A stretch of 64,000 nucleotides of DNA from Alteromonas salexigens (GTDB taxonomy: Bacteria; Pseudomonadota; Gammaproteobacteria; Enterobacterales; Alteromonadaceae): NCBI RefSeq assembly GCF_025628895.1, contig NZ_JAOTJC010000012.1:62001-126000 (forward strand). The letters run 5' to 3'. Each line of letters begins with the position of its first letter. Position 1 is the stretch's first letter. The notes under the pieces were generated by a model. It was not told the DNA's origin, ran no database searches, and saw only the letters and a list, made by a program, of their open reading frames with translations. The position numbers were made by a program, and so were the translations under genes. Shown one piece after another: positions 19,653 through 26,687 of the stretch.

Positions 19653-20530
19653 TAGCCCAACGCCCAGTTAATATAGCCGCTGATAATATCGTCTTTATAA
19701 AGCAGTGTGATCCAGCCGGCAACGGCCAGGTAGGGGCCGAAGGGGATCGCCAGCGACTTACCTTTGCGCTGAACTACCATCAGGGTGACACCGGCGATGG
19801 CGCCCACCAGGGAAGACAGTAAAATGATCACCGGCAGCCCTTGCCAACCGGTAAACGCTCCTAGCGCGGCCAGTAGCTTAAAGTCACCGTAGCCCATACC
19901 CTCTTTGCCGGTAGCCAGTTTAAACAGCCAATAGACACTCCATAAACTCAGGTAGCCCGCCACGGCGCCAAGAATGGCGTCCTGGGGAGACACAAACACG
20001 TTATTCAGACTAATCAGCAGACCTACCCACAACAGCGGCAGCGTCAGTTGATCGGGCAGCAGCATCTTATCGAGATCGATAAATAGCAGCGCGACTAATA
20101 TATAGGTAAACAGCACCGCCCACAGGGCCTGTGGTGAGGGGCCAAAATGCCAGGCTGCCAGGGTACAAACTACGGCGGTTAATAACTCTACCAGGGGATA
20201 CCGTACTGAAATTCCAGCACCGCACGAGGCACAGCGACCTCTTAAAAAAATATAACTGAGCAGCGGAATATTTTCCCACGCACGGATCTTATGCTGGCAA
20301 TGGGGGCAGGTGCTGTCAGGTTTAACCAGATTAAAGGGCGCCTGAGGTTCAGGCGTCGCGTCGGGTGAAAAGTAGCTCTGATATTCCTGCTGCCAGTCGC
20401 GTTCCATCATAATAGGTAGGCGATGTATAACCACGTTCAGAAAGCTGCCCACCATCAGACTCACCACAAAAATGAGCGAATAAAAGAATACAGGTGAAAC
20501 CAGGCTGAGTTGAATGACCGACTCTATCAT
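19652..20530 (-). CDS. pilD: type IV prepilin peptidase / N-methyltransferase
   Basis: PilD cleaves the leader of prepilins and methylates the new N-terminal Phe. The 292-residue product has the cytoplasmic zinc domain with CPHC and CASC pairs at residues 75-103, about seven transmembrane helices, and the two catalytic aspartates in FIDLDKMLLPDQLT and GMGYGDFKLLA. It is complete and lies downstream of pilC. Confidence 0.95.
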   Translation of the reverse strand: MIESVIQLSLVSPVFFYSLIFVVSLMVGSFLNVVIHRLPIMMERDWQQEYQSYFSPDATPEPQAPFNLVKPDSTCPHCQHKIRAWENIPLLSYIFLRGRCASCGAGISVRYPLVELLTAVVCTLAAWHFGPSPQALWAVLFTYILVALLFIDLDKMLLPDQLTLPLLWVGLLISLNNVFVSPQDAILGAVAGYLSLWSVYWLFKLATGKEGMGYGDFKLLAALGAFTGWQGLPVIILLSSLVGAIAGVTLMVVQRKGKSLAIPFGPYLAVAGWITLLYKDDIISGYINWALG

Positions 20531-20600
20531 GATGAATTACGTCTGCTGAAAAAGGCAAGACTGCCAGATTGACAGTCTGATAACAATCAAAAGGGGTGGG

Positions 20601-21812
20601 CTAAACCACATTCCCCATCTGGAATATGGGCAAGTACATTGCCACAATCAGGCCGCCAATAACCACCCCGAGCACCGCCATTATCATGGGCTCCAGCAAA
20701 CTGGTTAAGCCGTCTACCATATCGTCAACTTCGGCCTCGTAGATAGTGGCAATTTTGGCCAGCATTTCATCCACGGCACCGGACTCTTCACCAATGGCTA
20801 TCATCTGGGTAACCATATCAGGGAACACGTTAGTGGCGCGCATGGCAGTGTTCATTTGCATACCGCCAGCGACTTCGTTTCGAATAAACAGGATGGCATC
20901 GCGGTAAACCGCATTGCCGGACGCGCCGGCTGCGGATTCCAGTGCGCCTATCAGCGGCACACCAGCGGCAAAGGTAGTAGACAGAGTACGGGTGAAGCGG
21001 GCGATACTTGCCTTTTTCAGGATCTCACCGACTACCGGGGCTTTCAGGACTTGCTTGTCAACACTGTCGCGCAGTTTTTGCGAGCGCTTATGGGCGCGCA
21101 TAAACAAGAAGCCGGCGATACCAGCACCGATCCCAATAAACACACCGTAATTCTGCACAAATGCAGAAATGGCCAGTACGAACTGAGTAAATGCAGGCAG
21201 CTCGGCACCAAAGCTGCTAAAAATTTCTTCAAATTGCGGCACCACGAATATCAGCAGAATAGTGGTTACAATAAACGCCACCACCAATACCGCGATGGGG
21301 TAGAACATGGCCTTTTTAATTTTTGACTTCAATGCCTCAGCTTTTTCTTTGTAAGTGGCAATGCGGTCGTAAATGGTTTCCAGCGCCCCGGATTGTTCGC
21401 CGGTGTGCACCAGGTCACAATATAAGTCGTCAAAATAATCCGGGTGTTTGCGAAGCGCGGTGGAAAGCGGGTTACCGGCTTTTACCTCATCGGTAATCTC
21501 ACCCAGCAACTTACGCATGGAACGTTTAGCGTGCCCCTGAGCAATCATTTCCAGCGCCTGAATGAGGGTAACGCCGGCGGTCAGCATGGTGGCAATCTGA
21601 CGGGAAATCACCGAAATGTCAGCGGCGGTGATTTTTTCATTACCTCTGCCAAACAGCGGGGTGGACAACTTCTTTACCTTATTGGCAGAAATGCCCTGAC
21701 GGCGTAGCAGGTTTTTCGCCTCGGCCAGTGAAGTCGCGGAGATTTCACCCTTGCGGCTTCCGCCACGTTTGTCTTTGCCTTGCCAGGTATACACTGTTGC
21801 TGCCTTGGCCAT
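20601..21812 (-). CDS. pilC: type IV pilus inner-membrane platform protein PilC
   Basis: PilC is the GspF-family platform on which the assembly ATPase acts. The 403-residue product has two T2SF domains (about 70-195 and 270-395), with three transmembrane helices and signatures such as LEMIAQGHAKRSMRKLLGEI, HTGEQSGALE and IGEESGAVDEM. Its usual partner, the PilB ATPase gene, would normally lie directly upstream, but pilA lies there instead, 109 bases away. Confidence 0.95.
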   Translation of the reverse strand: MAKAATVYTWQGKDKRGGSRKGEISATSLAEAKNLLRRQGISANKVKKLSTPLFGRGNEKITAADISVISRQIATMLTAGVTLIQALEMIAQGHAKRSMRKLLGEITDEVKAGNPLSTALRKHPDYFDDLYCDLVHTGEQSGALETIYDRIATYKEKAEALKSKIKKAMFYPIAVLVVAFIVTTILLIFVVPQFEEIFSSFGAELPAFTQFVLAISAFVQNYGVFIGIGAGIAGFLFMRAHKRSQKLRDSVDKQVLKAPVVGEILKKASIARFTRTLSTTFAAGVPLIGALESAAGASGNAVYRDAILFIRNEVAGGMQMNTAMRATNVFPDMVTQMIAIGEESGAVDEMLAKIATIYEAEVDDMVDGLTSLLEPMIMAVLGVVIGGLIVAMYLPIFQMGNVV

Positions 21813-21868
21813 GTGGACTACCTCAGAATACTGTTTCGCGAAATAAAGGATTAAAAGAGTATAGAGAC

Positions 21869-21898
21869 AACAAAGCCCAGTGAAAACTGGGCTTTGTT
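21869..21898 (-). terminator. hairpin between pilA and pilC (attenuator-like)
   Basis: A perfect 13-bp stem, with arms AACAAAGCCCAGT and its complement, closes a GAAA loop on the plus strand (TTTC on the pilA transcript). The pilA transcript has only a weak U-tract after it. It could give partial termination so that the major pilin is made in excess over PilC and PilD. Confidence 0.6.
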
Positions 21899-21921
21899 TC
21901 AGTTATTTAGCGAATGCTAAA

Positions 21922-22359
21922 TTAGCACAGTGTGGCTGGGTCACAAACTGCTCCCCAGGTCACTTGACGACTTGCAAAGTCCAGTGTCGGAGTCAGGGTG
22001 TAAGTACCAGCGCCACTGATTGAAGAATCAGTTGCCTTAGTAGCTACAATCACGCCGTTGGTAGTTGACAGGCCAGTTACGCCTGGACCGGCAGTAACGT
22101 CAGCAGGGATACCAGAAGAATTACCGTTGCAGTTTGCTAATACAGTGGTTGCGTCAGTACCTGGCTGGGTCTGTGCACAAACTTCAACAGCAGACTTAGC
22201 GGCCGCAGTGGCGTTAACGACTTCAGTGAAGCGCGCTTTCTGCGTGTAGTTCTGATAGGCCGGCAGAGCGATGGCTGCCAGAATACCGATGATAGCAACA
22301 ACGATCATCAGTTCGATTAATGTAAAACCTTTTTGGTTAGAAGCTTGTACTTGTTTCAT
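21922..22359 (-). CDS. pilA: type IV pilus major pilin
   Basis: The 145-residue prepilin has a short basic leader ending in Gly ([11 protein letters not shown]), then the class III methylation signature [20 protein letters not shown], the cleavage site and hydrophobic assembly helix. A C-terminal disulfide pair is visible in VCDPATLC. The start has a good AGGAG-like site (GGAGAAAG). It heads a pilA-pilC-pilD cluster, with nadC upstream, as ppdD lies next to nadC in E. coli. Confidence 0.94.
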   Translation of the reverse strand: MKQVQASNQKGFTLIELMIVVAIIGILAAIALPAYQNYTQKARFTEVVNATAAAKSAVEVCAQTQPGTDATTVLANCNGNSSGIPADVTAGPGVTGLSTTNGVIVATKATDSSISGAGTYTLTPTLDFASRQVTWGAVCDPATLC

Positions 22360-22463
22360 GGTCTTTCTCCGGGACGCGTATTACGCTTTTCAAAATAAAT
22401 AGCATTTAAAGTTACGTTATATACCTGAGTCGTCCTGTCTAACGGCCCCGGTACTTGTGTGTC

Positions 22464-22491
22464 AGTATAGGAAGACTTTTCTATCTGACAA
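22464..22491 (-). promoter_or_regulatory. candidate sigma-70 promoter of pilA
   Basis: On the minus strand a -35 TTGTCA and a -10 TATACT are separated by 16 bases, about 105 bases before the pilA start. An imperfect inverted repeat (GTCAG-TATAG and CTAT-CTGAC) covers the same bases and could be an operator. No sigma-54 site, common for pilA in Pseudomonas, was found here. Confidence 0.5.
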
Positions 22492-22592
22492 GTATCAGAA
22501 ATTATACCGAGGTGTTGCTTTTGTCTGAGTTAACCAGGCGACGTAAAGTGCTCTACACAGACCCGGAACGGGCCGTGGCCGGTTTTATACAT

Positions 22593-23447
22593 TTACTGCA
22601 GGGTGACCCGCAACGACAAATCGATTGCCTGAACGTGTTTGGTGAGCGCACCTGAAGAAATAAAGTCTACGCCCAGGCCCGCCAGTGAGTGCAGTCGTGC
22701 ATCGGTGATGTTTCCTGAGACTTCCAGCTTACAGGCTCCCTGATTTATGTCGACTGCCTGTTGGACCTGTTCGTTCGTGAAATTATCTAACATGACAATA
22801 TCCGCGCCAGCCCTAATGGCTTGCTGCAATTCATCCAGTGATTCCACTTCTACTTCTACCGGTTTGCCGGGGTGGGCATCCCGGGCTGCGGTGATAGCCG
22901 CCTGGATACTGCCGCACGAGATTATATGATTCTCTTTAATCAGAAACGCGTCGTGCAGACCAACCCGGTGGTTTTTACCGCCGCCGATGGCCACAGCATA
23001 CTTTTGTGCCAACCGCAGGCCCGGTAAGGTTTTACGGGTATCCAAAATGCGTGTATTGCTATTGGCGAGGATTGCAGCATAGTGGCTGGCAGCTGTGGCC
23101 GTGCCCGACAGGGTTTGCAGAAAGTTCAGCGCGGTGCGCTCGGCGGTAAGGATCCCTCGCGCCGACCCGTGCAGTGTCGCCAGCTGCGTATCGGCCGCTA
23201 CTGTGTCGCCATCGCTGACTGCCCACTCAACCTTTATGGCCTCATCAATCTGAGCAAATGCACTGCTGGCCCAGTCGGTACCACACACGGTGCAGTCTTC
23301 CCGGGTAATGATGTGCGCCGTGGCCTGTTTGTCAGCTGGGATAAGGTTGGCAGTGATGTCGTTGGTGGGTGATAGCTCACCCCCTAAATCTTCGGTTAAT
23401 GCCAGGGCTACCTGCGCGTGAATAGTGCTAAGGTCTGGACGGGCCAT
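22593..23447 (-). CDS. nadC: nicotinate-nucleotide pyrophosphorylase (carboxylating)
   Basis: NadC makes nicotinate mononucleotide from quinolinate and PRPP in NAD synthesis. The 284-residue product has TAERTALNFLQTLSGTAT near residue 104, the DTRKTLPGLRLAQKYAVAIGGGKNHRVGL substrate segment near 138, and the C-terminal VEVESLDELQQAIRAGADIVMLDN and FISSGALTKH motifs. The neighbours pilA and ampD-ampE match the E. coli order. Confidence 0.96.
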   Translation of the reverse strand: MARPDLSTIHAQVALALTEDLGGELSPTNDITANLIPADKQATAHIITREDCTVCGTDWASSAFAQIDEAIKVEWAVSDGDTVAADTQLATLHGSARGILTAERTALNFLQTLSGTATAASHYAAILANSNTRILDTRKTLPGLRLAQKYAVAIGGGKNHRVGLHDAFLIKENHIISCGSIQAAITAARDAHPGKPVEVEVESLDELQQAIRAGADIVMLDNFTNEQVQQAVDINQGACKLEVSGNITDARLHSLAGLGVDFISSGALTKHVQAIDLSLRVTLQ

Positions 23448-23468
23448 GGTGTCAGATACTCGTATTCG

Positions 23469-23978
23469 CTAAAGGGTACGCAATATTAACCATTCCCCGC
23501 GCTGAGTAAACTCCAATTGCTTCAAAACACTCATTCCCAACAAAATCTGGTCGCTTTGCATACCCGGATTGAGATTGCCACGGATATTGTTAAGTTCTAT
23601 GTCCCCAATTTGCAAACGGTCGATGCGGGTTTCTGCCACTGTCACCGTGCCGTTTGCAGTTTGTGCCAGACCGCGCCTGCCCGCAATCAGACCCAGGTCG
23701 TCTTGTAAGTGGGCCGGGACGGCCACATCGGTAGCACCGGTGTCCACCAAAAAAGTGACCGGCGTGCCGTTAATAAAACCGCTGGTAACATAGTGGCCGG
23801 CATGGTTTTGTTTAAGCCTGACTTCAGTCTGGTTATCTATGCGCATGGATTTGGGCTGCTGGTTGGGGTTAACCTGTTGTTCCAACAGATCGCCGAACAC
23901 CAGAATTAGCAGGCCGAAAGCACACACCCAGGCTAATACAAACATCCACTTACCGGCACCGCTTGAATTTTGGGTCAT
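23469..23978 (-). CDS. membrane-anchored retropepsin-like aspartic protease (TIGR02281 family)
   Basis: The 169-residue product has one N-terminal transmembrane helix (about 11-28) and then a single retropepsin-like domain. The active-site motif is VTFLVDTGATDVAVP (Asp near residue 78), and the second family signature LLGMSVLKQLEFTQR is near the C-terminus. It corresponds to the clan AA family TIGR02281, small proteases facing the periplasm and of unknown substrate. It lies upstream of nadC on the same strand, 21 bases apart, and is divergent from ampD. Confidence 0.85.
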   Translation of the reverse strand: MTQNSSGAGKWMFVLAWVCAFGLLILVFGDLLEQQVNPNQQPKSMRIDNQTEVRLKQNHAGHYVTSGFINGTPVTFLVDTGATDVAVPAHLQDDLGLIAGRRGLAQTANGTVTVAETRIDRLQIGDIELNNIRGNLNPGMQSDQILLGMSVLKQLEFTQRGEWLILRTL

Positions 23979-24071
23979 GAAATCCTCTTTATTGTCACCA
24001 TGACTAAAGCTGGTTGAGAGATACGGGAACTGATGTCACACTTTCCTTATTAGTTTGTCAATGTGGCTTTC

Positions 24072-24635
24072 ATGAATACCAGCGATGACCTCTACCCTCA
24101 GGCCGTGCAAATACACAGTGATTTTTGGGATGCACGGCCAGCATCGGCGGCAATTTCGCTGTTGGTGATCCATAATATCAGCTTACCACCGGGGCAGTTT
24201 AATACGACTGGCATTCGGGATTTGTTTACCGGTAAGCTCGATCCCTCAGCAGATCCATTTTATGAGCAAATTGCTGACTTACGGGTATCAGCGCATTGTG
24301 TTATTTACCGTACCGGCCAGGTGGAGCAATTTGTACCCTTTTCAGGGCGCGCCTGGCATGCTGGCGTGTCCTCGTTTCAGGGGCAGGCCCGGTGTAACGA
24401 CTATGCCATCGGCATTGAACTGGAAGGCACCGATTCTCAGCCTTATACTGAGGCTCAGTACCACGCACTACATGCGTTAAGTGAATATATTTTATCGCAG
24501 TATCCTCTGATCACTTGCGGGCGGATAGTAGGGCATAATGATATCGCTCCGGGTCGAAAAACCGATCCCGGCCCGGCGTTTGACTGGTGTCGTTACCGTC
24601 AGACTCTGTTTACAACAATGGATCCAACACGATGA
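24072..24635 (+). CDS. ampD: 1,6-anhydro-N-acetylmuramyl-L-alanine amidase AmpD
   Basis: AmpD is the cytoplasmic zinc amidase of peptidoglycan recycling; its loss leads to ampC induction in species that have AmpR. The 187-residue product aligns with E. coli AmpD throughout: LLVIHNISLPPGQF, LRVSAHCVIYRTGQVEQFVPFSGRAWHAGVS broken by normal spacing, NDYAIGIELEGTD, and GHNDIAPGRKTDPGPAFDW with the zinc ligands. An in-frame GTG at 24063 is an alternative start; neither has a strong ribosome site. ampE overlaps it. Confidence 0.94.
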   Translation: MNTSDDLYPQAVQIHSDFWDARPASAAISLLVIHNISLPPGQFNTTGIRDLFTGKLDPSADPFYEQIADLRVSAHCVIYRTGQVEQFVPFSGRAWHAGVSSFQGQARCNDYAIGIELEGTDSQPYTEAQYHALHALSEYILSQYPLITCGRIVGHNDIAPGRKTDPGPAFDWCRYRQTLFTTMDPTR

Positions 24636-25504
24636 TGTTAATAAGTTTGTTGCTGGTACTGGCTATCGAGCGCAGTGGCGTAAAAACACCCCATTGGCAC
24701 ATAGAGTATTATGGAACACGATACCGCAGCTGGCTCACCGATAAAGGCTGGTTATCCGAGGACAGCGCAGACTGGCAGGTGTGGCTGTATTTACTGCTGC
24801 CGGCACTGCTACTGGGCTTTCTTGAAAGCTGGTTGCTGGGGGCATTCCTGACGTTTGTGGAGCAAACCCTGATATTATTTGTTTGCATCGGTTGTCCGGC
24901 GTTACGAGCCACCTATAAACATTTCTTACAAGCCGCAGACCGGGGCGATCTGGAAGCCTGTGCCCATTATTCAGACCAGCTTGGGCATTGCGAAGAACCC
25001 GCTTCAGAAGAGCAGACGGCAGCCAGTCGGGAAGGTAAAACGTTCGGTCAGCATTTAACCTGGCTGAACTATCAGCACTATGCCGCAGTGATTTTATGGT
25101 TTCTTGCATTCGGTGCCCCGGGTGCATTGTTTTACAGTGTGACGCGCGTAGTCCACGAAGGCTTTTGCCGCGAAGGCACGTCTCAGCAGTCCGCCACCGC
25201 CAGATTGCTGTTTGCACTGGATTTTATCCCGGTGCGAATTGTCTCGTTTGGCATGTTAATGATGGGACACTTTTCCCGCGCCTTCCCACTGTGGTTGCGG
25301 TATCTGTCAGACTTTACGGTGATGCCGGGACGCCTGCTTACTGAGGTAGCCGGACAAGCAGAAGTACTCAGTCCCGAAGAGCAGTCAGCCCAGCAAGCTA
25401 ATGCGGCGGTGGAGCCGAAAGTGCTGGTCAGACTGGCTAAACGCAATATTTTATTCCTGATGGCGGTCACCGCAGTGCTTACCTTAACCGGCCTGCTTCC
25501 GTAG
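24632..25504 (+). CDS. ampE: regulatory/membrane protein AmpE
   Basis: AmpE is an inner-membrane protein of the CobD-like fold linked to beta-lactamase induction; its exact role is not settled. The ATG at 24632 overlaps the ampD stop as ATGA and gives 290 residues starting MMLISLLLVLAIERSG. Four hydrophobic segments are seen (about 1-10, 45-85, 150-172 and 268-288), with conserved PGALFYSVTRVVHEG and FIPVRIVSFGMLMMGHF. A hairpin follows the gene. Confidence 0.9.
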   Translation: MMLISLLLVLAIERSGVKTPHWHIEYYGTRYRSWLTDKGWLSEDSADWQVWLYLLLPALLLGFLESWLLGAFLTFVEQTLILFVCIGCPALRATYKHFLQAADRGDLEACAHYSDQLGHCEEPASEEQTAASREGKTFGQHLTWLNYQHYAAVILWFLAFGAPGALFYSVTRVVHEGFCREGTSQQSATARLLFALDFIPVRIVSFGMLMMGHFSRAFPLWLRYLSDFTVMPGRLLTEVAGQAEVLSPEEQSAQQANAAVEPKVLVRLAKRNILFLMAVTAVLTLTGLLP

Positions 25505-25542
25505 CATGGAGTCAGCGTTTCCCTGCATTATTTTTCATCGTT

Positions 25543-25570
25543 CTGGTCTGAGGCGGGCTCCTCAGACCAG
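25543..25570 (+). terminator. hairpin after ampE
   Basis: A perfect 11-bp stem (CTGGTCTGAGG and its complement) with a six-base loop is followed by TTT only. It probably ends the ampDE transcript before the pdhR promoter. Confidence 0.6.
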
Positions 25571-25655
25571 TTTGCCAAAAATCAATTTTTGCAACAAATT
25601 CAACCAGAAAGCTTAACAACGCCGACGCTTTACAGGATGTTAAAGGGGGAAACTA

Positions 25656-25684
25656 TTTACCTGTAGGTTATTCTCACCTACACT
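25656..25684 (+). promoter_or_regulatory. candidate pdhR promoter with an inverted repeat in the spacer
   Basis: A -35 TTTACC (25656-25661) and a -10 TACACT (25679-25684) are separated by 17 bases, placing the start near 25691. A perfect 7-bp inverted repeat, TGTAGGT and ACCTACA with a seven-base spacer (25662-25682), fills the spacer. This repeat does not match the PdhR site and may bind another regulator. Confidence 0.5.
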
Positions 25685-25693
25685 GTATAGGTA

Positions 25694-25710
25694 AAATGGT
25701 ATTACCAATT
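25694..25710 (+). promoter_or_regulatory. PdhR operator
   Basis: The sequence AAATGGTATTACCAATT matches the known PdhR consensus ATTGGTNNNACCAAT at all core positions except one flanking T. It overlaps the predicted transcription start of pdhR, which fits autorepression relieved by pyruvate. No second copy was seen before aceE. Confidence 0.8.
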
Positions 25711-25773
25711 CCGGGTGGCGCAGTAAACTTGTTTACATTTTAGCCGCCTTTTTTGTGAGCGGGACTAAGATAA

Positions 25774-26520
25774 ATGCGTCAAGGACGGAAAAAACTGTCA
25801 GATGTCATTACCGAGCAACTGGAATCTATGATTCTGGACGGCTCGCTTTTGGCTGGCCAACAGCTTCCGCCCGAGCGGGAACTGGCCCAGCAGTTTGACG
25901 TATCGCGTCCGTCTTTGCGGGAGGCGATAGGCAATCTGCAGGTGCGGGGGTTAGTAGAGCGTAAGCAGGGTGGCGGCACGTTTGTCAGCCGTGAGCTTAA
26001 TGCGACGATGACCGACCCGCTCATGGCGCTGATAAGCCGGCGCCCGGAAACCCAGTTCGATTTACTGGAGTTTCGGCACGCGTTGGAAGGCATGGCGGCA
26101 TATTATGCTGCCTTACGTGGTCAGCCAGAGGACTATCAGGCGCTGCGCAAGGCACTGGATGATTTGCCTACACCCGCGAAAAATGAAAGCAAGCACGCGC
26201 AGGCACAGGCATTGGGACAGTTTTACATCATCATGGCGCGGGCATCCCATAATATGGTGCTGCTGCATGTGATGAGTACCATGCAAACAATGTTAATAGA
26301 AAACATTGAGAAAAACCTTGAGATGCTGGCGCAGCATACTAGTGTGGTGGATGACATCGCGCGTCAGCGCTGTGAAATTGTCGAAGCCATTGCGTCCCGG
26401 GATCCGGAAGCAGCCCGTCAGGCGTGTAATGCGCATCTGGCTTTCATTGAAAAAACGTTGCTGGATATCAACAGGCGTGACAGTCGCGTTCAACGCGCAC
26501 TGCGACGACTGGAAATATAA
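25774..26520 (+). CDS. pdhR: pyruvate dehydrogenase complex repressor PdhR (GntR/FadR family)
   Basis: PdhR represses the pyruvate dehydrogenase genes until pyruvate binds. The 248-residue product has the GntR winged helix (LSDVITEQLESMILDG then LPPERELAQQFDVSRPSLREAIGNLQVRGLVERKQGGGTFV, residues 8-72) and a C-terminal FCD effector domain (FRHALEGMAAYYAALRG, then HNMVLLHVMSTM and the CNAHL histidine). It lies just upstream of aceEF-lpdA, as in E. coli, and a PdhR-like operator precedes it. Confidence 0.93.
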   Translation: MRQGRKKLSDVITEQLESMILDGSLLAGQQLPPERELAQQFDVSRPSLREAIGNLQVRGLVERKQGGGTFVSRELNATMTDPLMALISRRPETQFDLLEFRHALEGMAAYYAALRGQPEDYQALRKALDDLPTPAKNESKHAQAQALGQFYIIMARASHNMVLLHVMSTMQTMLIENIEKNLEMLAQHTSVVDDIARQRCEIVEAIASRDPEAARQACNAHLAFIEKTLLDINRRDSRVQRALRRLEI

Positions 26521-26687
26521 AGGGCGCGAAGCCCGTTATACACAGCCGGTGCACATCGAATGCATCGTGCTCATACAGGGTGAGCCACAAGGGCTTGCTT
26601 TAAGTAAAACGTAGTTTAGGTATCCATCCTGCGGGGCAGAGTGACCCCGGGGGTGGTTTTCTATATTAGCAAACATAGGATGGCACC

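Noticed and set aside
22455..22655. Small plus-strand frame between pilA and nadC
   Set aside because: It runs antisense into the end of nadC, and the region is better explained as the pilA promoter.
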